From assembly GCF_000718555.1 (NCBI RefSeq), contig NZ_JOAN01000002.1, forward strand, positions 186,001-250,000: DNA of 64,000 nt, written 5' to 3'. Every line of letters begins with the position of its first letter. Positions within the stretch are counted from its first letter, which is position 1. Positions 1-8,889 of this stretch are shown piece after piece. Origin of the DNA: Micromonospora chokoriensis (GTDB taxonomy: Bacteria > Actinomycetota > Actinomycetes > Mycobacteriales > Micromonosporaceae). Below the pieces are notes generated by a model, which was not told the DNA's origin, did no database searches, and saw nothing but the letters and a program-made list of their open reading frames with translations. Both the position numbers and the translations under genes were made by a program.

Positions 1-116
1 GCCTTCGCCTTGCAGATGGCCGCGTCGGGCGCCGCCGACGCGGCCGCCGCCGGGACGGTGAGCGTCGCCGCGAGCACGGTCAGGGCCAGGACCAGAGGCT
101 TGAGATGTACGGACAC
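1..116 (-). CDS. secreted protein, N-terminus only
   Basis: Reading leftward from a GTG at 116, the frame stays open to the window edge and encodes a classic Sec signal peptide. It has a short basic start (VSVHLKP), a hydrophobic core (LVLALTVLAATLTV) and an Ala-rich cleavage region ending near ASA-AP; the mature part begins around DAAICKAK. A GGAGGT Shine-Dalgarno sequence lies 3-4 bases upstream of the GTG on the minus strand, which supports the start. Only about 38 codons are inside the window, so the function cannot be read. The gene is divergent from the STAND regulator that begins near 258, and the roughly 140 bp between them must hold both promoters. Confidence 0.6.
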   Translation of the reverse strand, partial: MSVHLKPLVLALTVLAATLTVPAAAASAAPDAAICKAK

Positions 117-257
117 ATGACCTCCATTGGTTCGATCAGTGCGCTCTGCACCCGAGCAGGATCGCCGATCGGGTATGACCTCTGGCCGGGATTCCGTACA
201 CCGCCGTACACTGACGGACGTCGATTGTCGACTGTGGGGGGCCGGGCGCTGGATGCT

Positions 258-2549
258 GTGACGGCGCGAACGTCCGACGACCTTGCCGCGTTGTTGCGGG
301 CGTTGCGACGCAGGCACGCTCGCCAACAGGGTGACGGTGAGCTGACCTATCGAGAGCTGGCCGCCCGCACCGGCTGGTCGCACACGGCGATCGCGGAATA
401 CCTCACCGGGAAGACGCTGCCGCCCACCGACCGGCTCGACGCGCTGGTTCGGCTCCTCGGTGCCACGCCGGCCGAGCAGGGCGCACTAGCCACCGCCCGG
501 GACCGGATCGAGGAGAGCCGCCGCCGCGCGGCACGCGTACCGGACCGGATGGTCCCCCGGCAACTCCCGGCCGACGTGGCCAGTTTCGCCGGGCGTGACG
601 ACGAGCTGGCCCGCCTCGACAAGCTCGTCGCCGCGCCCACCGCCGTCGTGGTCGCCGCGATCTCGGGCACCGCCGGGGTGGGCAAGACCGCCCTGGCCGT
701 GCACTGGGCCCATCGCGTCGCCGACCGGTTCGACGACGGTCAGCTCTACGTGAACCTGCGCGGCTTCGATCCGCGCGGGCCGGCGCTGAGCGCGGCGACG
801 GCGTTGCGCGGTTTCCTGGACGCGCTCGGGGTTCCGGCCGCGCGGGTGCCCACCGACCTCGACGCCCAAGCCGCCCTGTACCGCAGCGCGCTGGCCGACA
901 AGCGGATCCTCATCGTGCTGGACAACGCACGGGACGCCGAACAGGTCCGTCCGCTGCTGCCCGGCACACCCACCACCATGGTACTGGTGACCAGCCGCGA
1001 CCAGCTCACCTCACTGGTCAGCCTCGACGGGGCGCAGCCGCTCCCGCTCAATCTGCTCACCCGTGACGCCGCCAGCCACCTGCTCACCAACCGGCTCGGT
1101 GTCGAGCGGGTCACCGCCGAACCGGAAGCCGTCGAGGCGATCATCGCGGCCTGCGCACGCCTACCGCTGGCGTTGAGCATCGCCGCCGCCAGAGCCCAGC
1201 AGTCCGGCTTCCCGCTGGGCACCCTCGCGAGTGAGTTGGGGACAGCCGGTCAGCGGTTCGGCGTACTGAATGCCGGTGACGCGGTCGGTGAGGTACGCGC
1301 GGTGTTCTCCTGGTCGTACAGAGCGCTCACCCCGCCGGCGGCCGGGCTGTTCCGGCTGCTGGGCCTGCACCCCGGGCCGGACATCACGGTGCCCGCGGCG
1401 GCCAGCCTTGCCGGTCTTGCGGCGGATGGAACCCGCCGGTCACTGACCGAGCTGACCCGCGCGAACCTGCTCGCCGAGTACCGGCCCGGCCGGTTCACCG
1501 CACACGACCTGCTGCGGGCGTACGCCGCCGAACTCAGCGACGGCACCGATCCGGCGCCAGATCGTGTGGCAGCCACGGTTCGGCTCCTCGACCACTACAC
1601 CCACACCGCGTACGTCGCCGACGAGCTGCTGCGCCCACAGAGCGACCCGGTCGACCACCTGATGAGGCCACCCGCGGCCGGCGTGGACCCCGAGCGGCCC
1701 ACCACCCACGCGGAGGCGCTGGCCTGGCTGAGCGCCGAACACCCGGTCCTGCTCGCCGCGCTCCGCCAGTCCGCCGACGCTGGCTTCGACGCACACACCT
1801 GGCGGCTGGGGCGGGCCCTCGACACATTCCTGGATCGGCAGGGGCACTGGCACGACCGTGTCGAGACCTGCCAGGCGGCCCTGCTCGCCGCCGAGCGTCT
1901 CGGTGACCCGGCCGCGCAGGCGGTCGCGCACCGCTTCCTCGCCGGCGCGCACACCGTGGTCAACAGGTACGCCGACGCATTGGGCCACCTCGAACGGGCC
2001 CTCGACCTGTACGTCCGCGCTGGAGACGTGGAGGGCGAGGCGCGTACGCACCAGAACCTCGCCTCGCTGTGGGACCGGCAGGGCGAGCCGCGCAAGGCCC
2101 TCGAACACTCGAAGCGGACGCTCGTCCTGGCCCAGGCCGCCGGCCACCGCAGGGCCCAGGCCGATGCGCTCAACGCGGTTGGCTGGTGCCTTGCCCAGCT
2201 CGGCGATCACCTTGCGGCGTTGACCTATTGCGAGCAGGCGCTCGACCTCCTGCGACAGCTCGGCGACCAGGCTGGTGAGGCCGCCACCTGGGACAGCCTC
2301 GGCTACGCACACCACCACCTTGGCCAGTACGACCGGGCCGTGGAGTGCTACGAGCGCACGCTCGAGCTGGCCCGCGATCTCGGCGACCGCTGGGGCGAGG
2401 CGGACACCCTCAGCCGACTCGGCGACACCCGCGACGCCCTCGGCGACCCCACTTCCGCCCGGGCCGATTGGCAGCGGGCATTGGACATCTTCACGGCCCT
2501 GCAGCACCCGGACGCCGACGCCGTGCGCGCAAGACTCCACCTCGCGTGA
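258..2549 (+). CDS. XRE-HTH / NB-ARC (STAND) / TPR regulator
   Basis: This 763-residue signalling ATPase has three parts. Residues about 8-65 form an XRE-type helix-turn-helix (YRELAARTGWSHTAIAEYL). A linker typical of actinobacterial AfsR/SARP-type proteins follows (PRQLPADVASFAGRDDEL). An NB-ARC domain has Walker A GTAGVGKTAL (about 137-146), the Walker B-like segment ILIVLDNA and the GxP segment LPLALSIAAA. The C-terminal third is a tetratricopeptide array of repeated A-x-x-x-x-E-x-A-L units. Such proteins typically switch oligomeric state on ligand and ATP binding and act as pathway regulators or sensors. The start is uncertain: GTG 258 keeps the whole HTH and is preferred, but upstream in-frame GTG 234 or TTG 225 are possible and none has a clear Shine-Dalgarno. 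It converges with the IclR gene, which ends at 2598. Its target is unknown. Confidence 0.8.
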   Translation: MTARTSDDLAALLRALRRRHARQQGDGELTYRELAARTGWSHTAIAEYLTGKTLPPTDRLDALVRLLGATPAEQGALATARDRIEESRRRAARVPDRMVPRQLPADVASFAGRDDELARLDKLVAAPTAVVVAAISGTAGVGKTALAVHWAHRVADRFDDGQLYVNLRGFDPRGPALSAATALRGFLDALGVPAARVPTDLDAQAALYRSALADKRILIVLDNARDAEQVRPLLPGTPTTMVLVTSRDQLTSLVSLDGAQPLPLNLLTRDAASHLLTNRLGVERVTAEPEAVEAIIAACARLPLALSIAAARAQQSGFPLGTLASELGTAGQRFGVLNAGDAVGEVRAVFSWSYRALTPPAAGLFRLLGLHPGPDITVPAAASLAGLAADGTRRSLTELTRANLLAEYRPGRFTAHDLLRAYAAELSDGTDPAPDRVAATVRLLDHYTHTAYVADELLRPQSDPVDHLMRPPAAGVDPERPTTHAEALAWLSAEHPVLLAALRQSADAGFDAHTWRLGRALDTFLDRQGHWHDRVETCQAALLAAERLGDPAAQAVAHRFLAGAHTVVNRYADALGHLERALDLYVRAGDVEGEARTHQNLASLWDRQGEPRKALEHSKRTLVLAQAAGHRRAQADALNAVGWCLAQLGDHLAALTYCEQALDLLRQLGDQAGEAATWDSLGYAHHHLGQYDRAVECYERTLELARDLGDRWGEADTLSRLGDTRDALGDPTSARADWQRALDIFTALQHPDADAVRARLHLA

Positions 2550-2597
2550 TCGACGCCCTCGACCAGCGACCACACCTGTGGCGTCCGGACGCAGCTG

Positions 2598-3452
2598 TCA
2601 GTGCGGCGGGCCTGCGTTGAGACGAGCACGAGGAACGGGTGCGACGGCGTCTGCGGCCGGTGTCCGGCTCTGGCCGCCCCGGAGGTCCTCCTCGATCCGC
2701 TTCGCCGCGGCCAGCAGCGGCGGGAGCAGCTCCCGACGAATCATCTCGAAGGACCCTCGGGTGGCGTGCGCCGACACGTTCACCGCCGCGATCACCGAAC
2801 CGTTCTCGCCGTGGATCGGCGCGGCCACCGACCGCAGCCCCTCCTCCAACTCCTGGTCCACGATGGCGTACCCCTGGGCGGCGATCTTCCTCAGGGCGGT
2901 ACGCAGCTTCGCCGGGTCGGTGACGGTGCGCCGCGTCAGCGGCCGCAGCTGCGCCGTGGCGAGGTAGTCGTCCAACCAGTCCCCCGGTTGCGCGGCGAGC
3001 AGCACCCGGCCCATCGACGTGGCGTACGCGGGGAACCGGGTGCCGACGCTGATCCCGACCGTCATGATCCGCTTGGTGGGGACGCGGGCGACGTAGACCA
3101 CCTCGTCGCCGTCGAGCACCGACACCGAGCAGGACTCGTGCACCCGCGCGACAAGCGCCTCCATGTGCCGCTGCGCCACCTCGGGCAGACTCAGGCTGGA
3201 CAGGTACGCGTAGCCGAGTTCGAGGATCCGTGCCCGCAGCGAGAAGAGCCGGCCATCGGTGTGCACGTAGCCCAGCTCGACCAGGGTAAGCAGGAACCTA
3301 CGCGCCGCGGCCCGGGTCAGCCCGGTCCTCCTGGCCACCTCGCTGAGCGTGAGCTGCGGATGTTCGCCGTCGAACGCCCGGATCACCGCGAGGCCGCGCT
3401 CCAGCGACTGGACGAACTCCGGCGACCTCGCCGCCTCCTCGCTCACGCTCAC
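2598..3452 (-). CDS. pcaR: IclR-family regulator of the pca operon
   Basis: This 284-residue protein has the IclR/PcaR architecture. An N-terminal winged HTH (LTLSEVARRTGLTRAAARRFLLTLVELGYV, given here as its span at about residues 34-63) precedes a C-terminal effector-binding domain with the conserved SVSVLDGDEVVYVARVP and YATSMGRVLLA segments. It is the last gene of the protocatechuate operon, and its GTG start overlaps the TGA of pcaC (GTGA), so it is probably translated with the pathway it controls. Family precedent (PcaR, PcaU, PobR) makes it an activator or repressor responding to an aromatic acid or beta-ketoadipate. Likely targets are the two GTTCG-N5-CG(A/G)AC sites between pcaI and the aldehyde dehydrogenase. 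The last 25 or so residues are low-complexity. Identity as IclR family is firm; the name pcaR rests on context. Confidence 0.85.
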   Translation of the reverse strand: MSVSEEAARSPEFVQSLERGLAVIRAFDGEHPQLTLSEVARRTGLTRAAARRFLLTLVELGYVHTDGRLFSLRARILELGYAYLSSLSLPEVAQRHMEALVARVHESCSVSVLDGDEVVYVARVPTKRIMTVGISVGTRFPAYATSMGRVLLAAQPGDWLDDYLATAQLRPLTRRTVTDPAKLRTALRKIAAQGYAIVDQELEEGLRSVAAPIHGENGSVIAAVNVSAHATRGSFEMIRRELLPPLLAAAKRIEEDLRGGQSRTPAADAVAPVPRARLNAGPPH

Positions 3453-3829
3453 CCAGCCTCCTGCCGCAGGTTCTCCCGGGCCACCTTGAACGCCCGGTTC
3501 GCCGCCGGTACGCCAGCGTAGACGCCGACCTGGAGCAGAACCTCCGCCACCTCCGCCGGGGTGAGGCCGTTACGCAGCGCGGCGCGGACATGCATCGCCA
3601 ACTCCTCGTCATGGTGCAGGCTGGCGAGCACGGCGAGGGTGATGCAGCTACGGGTACGCCGGTCGAGGCCCGGTCGGTTCCACACCTCCCCCCAGGCGTA
3701 GCGGGTGATGAAGTCCTGGAAGTCGGCGGTGAACTCGTCCGTGCCAGCGATCGCACGGTCCACGTGCGCGTCACCGAGCACCTGTCGACGTACCGTCATG
3801 CCCGCCTCGTGCCGCTCACGGTCGTTCAT
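3449..3829 (-). CDS. pcaC: 4-carboxymuconolactone decarboxylase
   Basis: This 126-residue protein is the normal length for stand-alone PcaC of the CMD/AhpD-like fold. The family signature RTRSCITLAVLASLHHDEELAMHVRAALRNGLTPAEVAEVLLQ is spread over residues about 59-102. PcaC decarboxylates gamma-carboxymuconolactone to beta-ketoadipate enol-lactone in the cytoplasm. In many actinomycetes PcaC is fused to PcaD as PcaL; here the two are separate but translationally coupled (pcaD upstream, ATGA overlap at 3826-3829). Its own stop overlaps the GTG of the IclR gene. Start ATG 3829 is chosen for this overlap. Function is well supported by motif and by position inside a complete pca gene set. Confidence 0.92.
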   Translation of the reverse strand: MNDRERHEAGMTVRRQVLGDAHVDRAIAGTDEFTADFQDFITRYAWGEVWNRPGLDRRTRSCITLAVLASLHHDEELAMHVRAALRNGLTPAEVAEVLLQVGVYAGVPAANRAFKVARENLRQEAG

Positions 3830-4605
3830 CTGTCCCCACGTTCCTCGTCGAAGTGTTCCAGCAGGAGTCGGCGCACCTGCTCGGGTCGCTCGACGTTGGC
3901 CAGGTGTGCCGCCGCGTCGAGCACGACCAGCCGGGCCCCCGGGATGCGTTCGACGATCCGGTGGGCGTGCGCCACCGGAGTGGCCGGGTCATCGGACCCG
4001 GCGATGACAAGCGTCGGCGCGGCGATCCGGCCGAGGTCGGGTCGGAGGTCCATCGCGGCGATCGCCGCGCAGCAGGCGGCGTATCCGGCCGACGACGTCG
4101 CGGTCAGCATGGCGCGGTAGGTGGCGACCACCTCCGGCCGGGCCGCGGCGAAGGCCGGAGTGAACCAGCGGGCCACCACCGCGTCGGCGATCGCCGGCAG
4201 ACCGTCGGCGAGCACCGTCGCCGCGCGCTCGCGCCACTGCTCGGGTGGGCCGAGCGACGCCGACGTGCAGAGCAACGCCAGCCGCCGCACCCGATCGGGG
4301 GCGTGTGCGGCGAGCCACATGCCCACCATGCCCCCGAGGGACAACCCCGCGTAGTGGACCCACGGCACGTCGAGATCGTCAAGTGTCCGCAGCAGCTCCC
4401 GGCCCAGCAGATCCAATGTGTACGGCCCGGGCGGCACCGCCGAGCGGCCGTGGCCCAGGTGGTCGTACCGGATGACCCGGAACCGTTCGGCGAGCGCCGG
4501 GACCTGGGGTTCCCACATCGCGGCGGCGGTGCCGAGGGAGCTGCCGAGCAGCAGCACCGGCGCGGTGGCTGGGCCGTCGACGACGAGATGCAACCGGGTT
4601 GTCAT
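3826..4605 (-). CDS. pcaD: 3-oxoadipate enol-lactonase
   Basis: This 259-residue alpha/beta hydrolase hydrolyses beta-ketoadipate enol-lactone to beta-ketoadipate. The nucleophile elbow GLSLGG places the catalytic serine at about residue 89. The acid lies in the GSDDPATP segment (residues about 200-207) and the catalytic histidine in AAAHLANVE near the C-terminus. The DHLGHGRS segment typical of PcaD is also present. Start ATG 4605 overlaps the TGA of pcaB and its stop overlaps the ATG of pcaC, giving ATGA coupling on both sides. Length matches stand-alone PcaD. There is no sign of the PcaL fusion seen in other actinobacteria. Confidence 0.92.
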   Translation of the reverse strand: MTTRLHLVVDGPATAPVLLLGSSLGTAAAMWEPQVPALAERFRVIRYDHLGHGRSAVPPGPYTLDLLGRELLRTLDDLDVPWVHYAGLSLGGMVGMWLAAHAPDRVRRLALLCTSASLGPPEQWRERAATVLADGLPAIADAVVARWFTPAFAAARPEVVATYRAMLTATSSAGYAACCAAIAAMDLRPDLGRIAAPTLVIAGSDDPATPVAHAHRIVERIPGARLVVLDAAAHLANVERPEQVRRLLLEHFDEERGDR

Positions 4606-5942
4606 CGGCCGGCTCTCCGGGCGGCGACCAGGGCCCGGTCGACGAACCGACCGGCCGAGCCGAGCCAGCGGTACGGGTCGAGCGCCTCGGCTATCTCACC
4701 CTCGGACAGGTAGGCGCGGATCTCGGGGTCGGCGAGCAGCGCGGCGCGGAACGAGGGTGCGGCGGCGGCGCGGGTCACCAGGTCGTGGGCGACGCCGCGA
4801 CCGACGGCGGGCGCCAGTCGCGCGGCGACCGCCTCGGCGAGCAGGAGACCACCTGTGGCATCGAAGTTCGCCCGCATTCGTTGCGCGCTGACCTGAAGCC
4901 CGACCAGCATCCGGGCGCACCGGGCGGCGGCACCGCCGGCCACGTGCAGCAGGTCGAGCAGGGGCTCCCATTCGGCGTGCCAGGCGCCGGCAGCCCGTTC
5001 ATGTTCCTGCACCGCGGCGGCGAACAGGGTGGCGACGAGACCCGGACCGCGTCGCGCCGCGGCGGTGACGAGGATCGAGTCCACCGGGTTGCGCTTGTGC
5101 GGCATGGCCGAGGAGCCGCCGCGTCCGGTGCCGCCCTCGGCGACCTCGGCTATCTCGTTCTGGGCGAGCAACCCGACGTCGAGCGCCACCTTGCCGGCGG
5201 CGACGAGGAGCCCACCGAGGGCGGCGGCCAGATCGAGCCAGGGCTGGCGGCGGGTGTGCCACGGCAGCGGGCTCGACGGGAGGCTCAGGTGGGCCGCGAA
5301 CCGCTCGGCGACCTCGGCACCGGCCGGGCCGAACGCGGCCAGGGTGCCGACCGCGCCGCCGAGTTGCGCTGGCTGGTCGGCGCTGGCTTGGAGCAGTCGG
5401 TCCCGGGCCTCGACCAGACCGGTCAGCCAGCCGGCGGCCTTGAGCCCGAACGTGGTGGGCGCCGCCTGCTGTCCGAGGGTCCGGGCGACCATCACGGTGT
5501 CCCGGTGGGTGTCGGCCAGGTGGGCGGCGGCGTCCACGGCGGCGTCGAGGTGCCGCAGCAGCGGCCCGAGCGCCCGCACGGCCACCAGGACCAGCGCGGT
5601 GTCCAGGACATCCTGGCTGGTCGCGCCGAGATGCACCCAGGCTCGGGCGTGCTCCGGCACGGCGGTGGTCAGCTCAGCCACGAGCGGGACAACCGGGTTA
5701 CCCGTGGCGTCGGCTGCCCGGCCGAGCACGCCCGGGTCGTACCGGTCGGCCCGGCACTGCTCGACGATCGCCTGGGCGGCCGGTACGGGCAGGATGCCGG
5801 CGTCCGCCGTGGCCCGGGCGAGCGCCGCCTCCACGTCGAGCATCGCCTGGAGCAGGGACGGGTCGCTGAGTTCCGCGTCGACGTCCGGGGCACCGGAGAC
5901 GCCGCCGAGCAGACTGTCAGACGGCGAAGAAGACGGTCTCAT
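4602..5942 (-). CDS. pcaB: 3-carboxy-cis,cis-muconate cycloisomerase
   Basis: This 446-residue protein belongs to the fumarase/aspartase superfamily. The superfamily signature GSSAMPHKRNP lies at residues about 278-288, with the earlier conserved segments WVHLGATSQDVLDTA (about 103-117) and RTLGQQAAPTTFGLKAAGW (about 155-173). It converts 3-carboxymuconate, the PcaGH product, to gamma-carboxymuconolactone. ATG 5942 lies inside the 3' end of pcaG (26-bp overlap) and is preceded by GGGAG, so it is probably the true start. The first 20 or so residues are Ser/Gly-rich and not conserved. It couples to pcaD by ATGA. Confidence 0.93.
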   Translation of the reverse strand: MRPSSSPSDSLLGGVSGAPDVDAELSDPSLLQAMLDVEAALARATADAGILPVPAAQAIVEQCRADRYDPGVLGRAADATGNPVVPLVAELTTAVPEHARAWVHLGATSQDVLDTALVLVAVRALGPLLRHLDAAVDAAAHLADTHRDTVMVARTLGQQAAPTTFGLKAAGWLTGLVEARDRLLQASADQPAQLGGAVGTLAAFGPAGAEVAERFAAHLSLPSSPLPWHTRRQPWLDLAAALGGLLVAAGKVALDVGLLAQNEIAEVAEGGTGRGGSSAMPHKRNPVDSILVTAAARRGPGLVATLFAAAVQEHERAAGAWHAEWEPLLDLLHVAGGAAARCARMLVGLQVSAQRMRANFDATGGLLLAEAVAARLAPAVGRGVAHDLVTRAAAAPSFRAALLADPEIRAYLSEGEIAEALDPYRWLGSAGRFVDRALVAARRAGR

Positions 5943-6489
5943 GGTCTCCCTGTAGGTGGATGTCGAACCGGAACCCGTCCGCCGTGGGGTTCGCCAGCAG
6001 GGTGTCCCGGCGGTGGGCCTCGACGCTGCGCAGCACGGGGTCGGCGGAGTTCGCCGCCGGCTCGTCGGCGAAGTAGAGCCGGGTGACGAGGCGGTGCAGC
6101 AGCCCTCGCCCGAAGACCGACAGGGTCAGGTGGGGGGCTTCGGTGCCGCCGTCCGGCTCGGGCAGCGAGCCCGGCTTGACGGTCCACAGCCGGTAGCACC
6201 CCTGCCCGTCGGTCTCGCTGCGCCCGAAGCCGCGAAAGCCGGCGAGCGTAGGCGGTCGGGCGCCACGCGGGTCGTCCGGGTGGTCGAACCGGCCGTCCGG
6301 GTCGGCCTGCCAGCTCTCCACCATCGCGTCGACCACCGGCTCCCCGGTGCCGTCGACGATCCGACCCCTGATCCAGAACGCGCCCGGCGTCGTCTCGGGC
6401 ACGACGTACGGGCCGTCCGGCCAGCGCAGACCGATGTGCAGGTACGGCCCGACGGTCTGCGCGGGCATGACGCCGAGTCGCTCACTCAT
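5917..6489 (-). CDS. pcaG: protocatechuate 3,4-dioxygenase alpha subunit
   Basis: This 190-residue intradiol dioxygenase subunit has the jelly-roll core pattern of PcaG: TVGPYLHIGLRW near the N-terminus, then GRIVDGTGEPVVDAMVESWQAD, GFRGFGRSETD and HLTLSVFGRGLLHRLVTRLYF. It lacks the Tyr/Tyr/His/His iron set, as expected for the non-catalytic alpha subunit that pairs with PcaH. The holoenzyme cleaves protocatechuate between its two hydroxyl-bearing carbons to 3-carboxy-cis,cis-muconate. The start at 6489 overlaps the 3' end of pcaH by 8 bp and its end overlaps pcaB by 26 bp, consistent with coupled synthesis in fixed stoichiometry. Confidence 0.93.
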   Translation of the reverse strand: MSERLGVMPAQTVGPYLHIGLRWPDGPYVVPETTPGAFWIRGRIVDGTGEPVVDAMVESWQADPDGRFDHPDDPRGARPPTLAGFRGFGRSETDGQGCYRLWTVKPGSLPEPDGGTEAPHLTLSVFGRGLLHRLVTRLYFADEPAANSADPVLRSVEAHRRDTLLANPTADGFRFDIHLQGDHETVFFAV

Positions 6490-7237
6490 CGTCGTCCTCG
6501 TCCTCGAAGGGGGTGCTCTCCCGGCCGCGCAGCACGATGTCGAACTCGTACGCCAGCGCCCACTCCGGTGCCGTGGTGGCGTGGTCGTAGCGGGCGATCA
6601 TCCGTTCCCGGGCGAACGGATCGCGGACCGAGTTGAAGATCGGGTCCTGGAAGAAGAGCGGGTCGCCCGGGAAGTACATCTGCGTGACCAGCCGCTGAGT
6701 GAACGCGCGGCCGAAGAGGGAGAAGTGGATGTGCGCCGGCCGCCAGGCGTTGTCGTGGTTACGCCAGGGGTAGGCGCCGGGCTGCACGGTGACGAACCGG
6801 TACCGGCCCTGGTCGTCGGTGAGCGCCCGGCCCACCCCTTCGAAGTGCGGGTCGAGCGGCGCCGGCCAGGTGTCGCGAGCGTCGCGATAGCGGCCGGCGG
6901 CGTTGGCCTGCCAGATCTCGACGAGGGTGCGGGGAACCGGTCGACCGTCACCGTCGCGGACCCGCCCGTGCACGATGATCCGCTGTCCCTGCGGCTCACC
7001 GTCGTGCTGGCGGGTCAGGTCGTGGTCGAGCGCACCGAGCCGCCCCTCCCCCAGCAACGGCCCGGTGACCTCGGTCAGCCGCTGCGGCAGGTGGATCAGC
7101 GGGTGCTTCGGCGCCCGCGCCACCGTCGACTTGTAGCCAGGGCTGAGCAGGGGTGGGTGGGCGTCGACGTCGTCGCGCCGATACTGCGGTAGCACCAGGC
7201 CGCTGTTGGCCTGGTGAACGGTGTCCTGGGTGGTCAT
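6482..7237 (-). CDS. pcaH: protocatechuate 3,4-dioxygenase beta subunit
   Basis: This 251-residue catalytic subunit contains all four non-heme Fe(III) ligands expected from the Pseudomonas enzyme. The two tyrosines are in NAAGRY (Tyr117) and GAYPW (Tyr156), and the two histidines in AHIH (His169 and His171). The N-terminal HPPLLSPGYKSTVARAP segment (residues about 27-43) is characteristic of PcaH. With PcaG it opens the protocatechuate ring with O2. ATG 7237 overlaps the stop of pcaJ (ATGA), and the 3' end overlaps pcaG. This is a confident assignment that anchors the identity of the operon. Confidence 0.95.
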   Translation of the reverse strand: MTTQDTVHQANSGLVLPQYRRDDVDAHPPLLSPGYKSTVARAPKHPLIHLPQRLTEVTGPLLGEGRLGALDHDLTRQHDGEPQGQRIIVHGRVRDGDGRPVPRTLVEIWQANAAGRYRDARDTWPAPLDPHFEGVGRALTDDQGRYRFVTVQPGAYPWRNHDNAWRPAHIHFSLFGRAFTQRLVTQMYFPGDPLFFQDPIFNSVRDPFARERMIARYDHATTAPEWALAYEFDIVLRGRESTPFEDEDDDE

Positions 7238-8004
7238 GGTCGTCTCCCGTCAGACTTCGTCGCCTCCAGCGCCCGCAGCACCGCGAGTTCCCGCGCTGTC
7301 GGCGGTTCACCCGTGGTCAGCCCCTCGGCGACGGCGAGGTCCCAGCCGGTGGCCGCCCGCGCCTGCTCCCGCGTCACGCCGGGGTGCAGGCGGGTCAGGG
7401 TGAGTTCACAGGTGACCGGGTCGGGTTCGAGGACGCCGAGGTCGGTGATCACCACTCGGGGACCTCCGCCGCGCAGGCCGAGCCGCTCCCGGTCACCCGG
7501 ACCCGACCCGTACCCGACCGAGGTGACGAAGTCGACCCGTTCGGTGAACGTCCGGAGGTCCTGCCGGACGATCACCACGACCTCGCCGCAGGAGGCGGCG
7601 ATCTCCGGGGCGCCACCAGCGCCGGGCAGGCGGACCTTCGGGGCGTCGTAGTCGCCGCCGACGACCGTGGTGTTGATGTTGCCGTACCGGTCGAGCTGCG
7701 CGGCGCCGAGGAAACCCACGTCGATCCGGCCGGGCTGGAGCCAGTAGTTGAAGACCTCCGGCACCGAGACGACCGCGTCAGCCGTGTCGGCGAGGACTCC
7801 GTCCCCGATGGAGAGCGGAAGCCGGTCCGGCTTCGCGCCGAGGCAGCCGGATTCGTAGATGAGCACCAGGTTCGGGGCATGGGTGGCCCGGGCGAGATTC
7901 GCCGCGGTGCTGGGCAACCCGATCCCGACGAAGCAGGCAATTCCGTCGCGCAGTTGCCGCGCGGCGGCGACGGTCATCATCTCGTCCGCGGTCCAGCCCG
8001 CCAT
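7234..8004 (-). CDS. pcaJ: 3-oxoadipate CoA-transferase, subunit B
   Basis: This 256-residue beta subunit of a family I-type CoA transferase resembles the CatJ/glutaconate CoA-transferase branch. The catalytic glutamate is expected at Glu51 in the YESG motif. Other conserved blocks are FVGIGLPSTAANLA, FLGAAQLDRYGNINTT and GGGPRVVITDLGVLEPD. It transfers CoA from succinyl-CoA to beta-ketoadipate together with PcaI. Two starts compete: ATG 8034, which makes an ATGA overlap with pcaI, and ATG 8004, preceded by GAGGGGA at good spacing. The latter gives the N-terminus MAGWTADEM that the family usually has, and I prefer it. Related IpdAB proteins act on steroid ring intermediates, but the pca context argues against that. 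Confidence 0.88.
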   Translation of the reverse strand: MAGWTADEMMTVAAARQLRDGIACFVGIGLPSTAANLARATHAPNLVLIYESGCLGAKPDRLPLSIGDGVLADTADAVVSVPEVFNYWLQPGRIDVGFLGAAQLDRYGNINTTVVGGDYDAPKVRLPGAGGAPEIAASCGEVVVIVRQDLRTFTERVDFVTSVGYGSGPGDRERLGLRGGGPRVVITDLGVLEPDPVTCELTLTRLHPGVTREQARAATGWDLAVAEGLTTGEPPTARELAVLRALEATKSDGRRP

Positions 8005-8030
8005 CGCGTCCCCTCGCTCGCTGCGCCGAC

Positions 8031-8849
8031 TCATGCCGCCGCCCCGGCCTGGTGCACGTGCTGGTCCAGCCAGGCGCGGAAGGTGTCGCGGTGCCGGCTG
8101 ACGGCGTCCCAGGACCGGTAGAAGTCGTTGTCCCGCACCGAGTAGCCGTGGGCGTAGGAAGGGTGCGCGCCACCGGGCACCTCGGCCACGGCGGTGATCG
8201 CCCAGCCAGGCAGGATGACCTGCCCTGGTACGGGCTCCAGCTCGTCCACGATCTCCTCGACGGTGACCAGTGACCGGTGGGCGGCGAGCACCGCCTCCTT
8301 CTGCACTCCGGTGATGCCCCACATCTGCACGTTGCCGTCGCGGTCGGCGCGCTGGGCGTGCACCACTGTCACGTCGGGACGCAGGGCGGGGACGGCGGTG
8401 AGCGTCTCGCCGGTGAAGGGGCAGGTGATGGGCCGGATGTTGGCGGTGTGCCGAGGCAGGTCGGTGCCGGTGTAGCCGCGCAGGACGGCGAACGGCAGCC
8501 CGGACGCCCCGGCGACGTACCGGTTCGCCATGCCGGCGTGACTGTGCTCCTCCAGCTCGAGCGGACGCGGCCAGGAGTGCTGCACGGCGTCCCGGAAGCG
8601 GTGCAGCGACCCCACGCCGGGGTTGCCGCCCCAGGAGAAGACCAGGCGACGGGCGCACCCCGCGCCGATGAGCTGGTCGTAGATGACGTCGGGGGTCATC
8701 CGCACCAGGGTCAGATCCTGCCGCCCCTGGCGGATGATCTCGTGGCCGGCGGCGAACGGGATGAGGTGGGTGAACCCCTCCAGGGCGACCACGTCACCGT
8801 CGCGGACCAGGTGCGCCACGCCGTCGGCAAGCGAGACGAGCTTCGCCAT
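8031..8849 (-). CDS. pcaI: 3-oxoadipate CoA-transferase, subunit A
   Basis: This 272-residue alpha subunit of the heterodimeric CoA transferase is the first gene of the leftward pca operon. Family segments include GDVVALEGFTHLIPFAAGHEIIRQG (about 18-42), FSWGGNPGVGSLHRFRDA (about 71-88) and HAQRADRDGNVQMWG (about 164-178). With PcaJ it makes beta-ketoadipyl-CoA, the substrate of thiolase PcaF, which is not in this window. ATG 8849 has the purine-rich AGGAGGCGGGAGG about 3-15 bases upstream. The stop overlaps the alternative pcaJ start. A candidate promoter and IclR-type operator lie 40-100 bp upstream. Confidence 0.9.
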   Translation of the reverse strand: MAKLVSLADGVAHLVRDGDVVALEGFTHLIPFAAGHEIIRQGRQDLTLVRMTPDVIYDQLIGAGCARRLVFSWGGNPGVGSLHRFRDAVQHSWPRPLELEEHSHAGMANRYVAGASGLPFAVLRGYTGTDLPRHTANIRPITCPFTGETLTAVPALRPDVTVVHAQRADRDGNVQMWGITGVQKEAVLAAHRSLVTVEEIVDELEPVPGQVILPGWAITAVAEVPGGAHPSYAHGYSVRDNDFYRSWDAVSRHRDTFRAWLDQHVHQAGAAA

Positions 8850-8889
8850 GAGCCTCCCGCCTCCTGCGAAAACCGTGGCGCCGCCAGCC

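Noticed and set aside
4599-6086. 495-codon plus-strand frame opposite pcaB
   Set aside because: It mirrors the well-supported pcaB/pcaG genes and has low-complexity Gly/Arg composition typical of antisense shadows.
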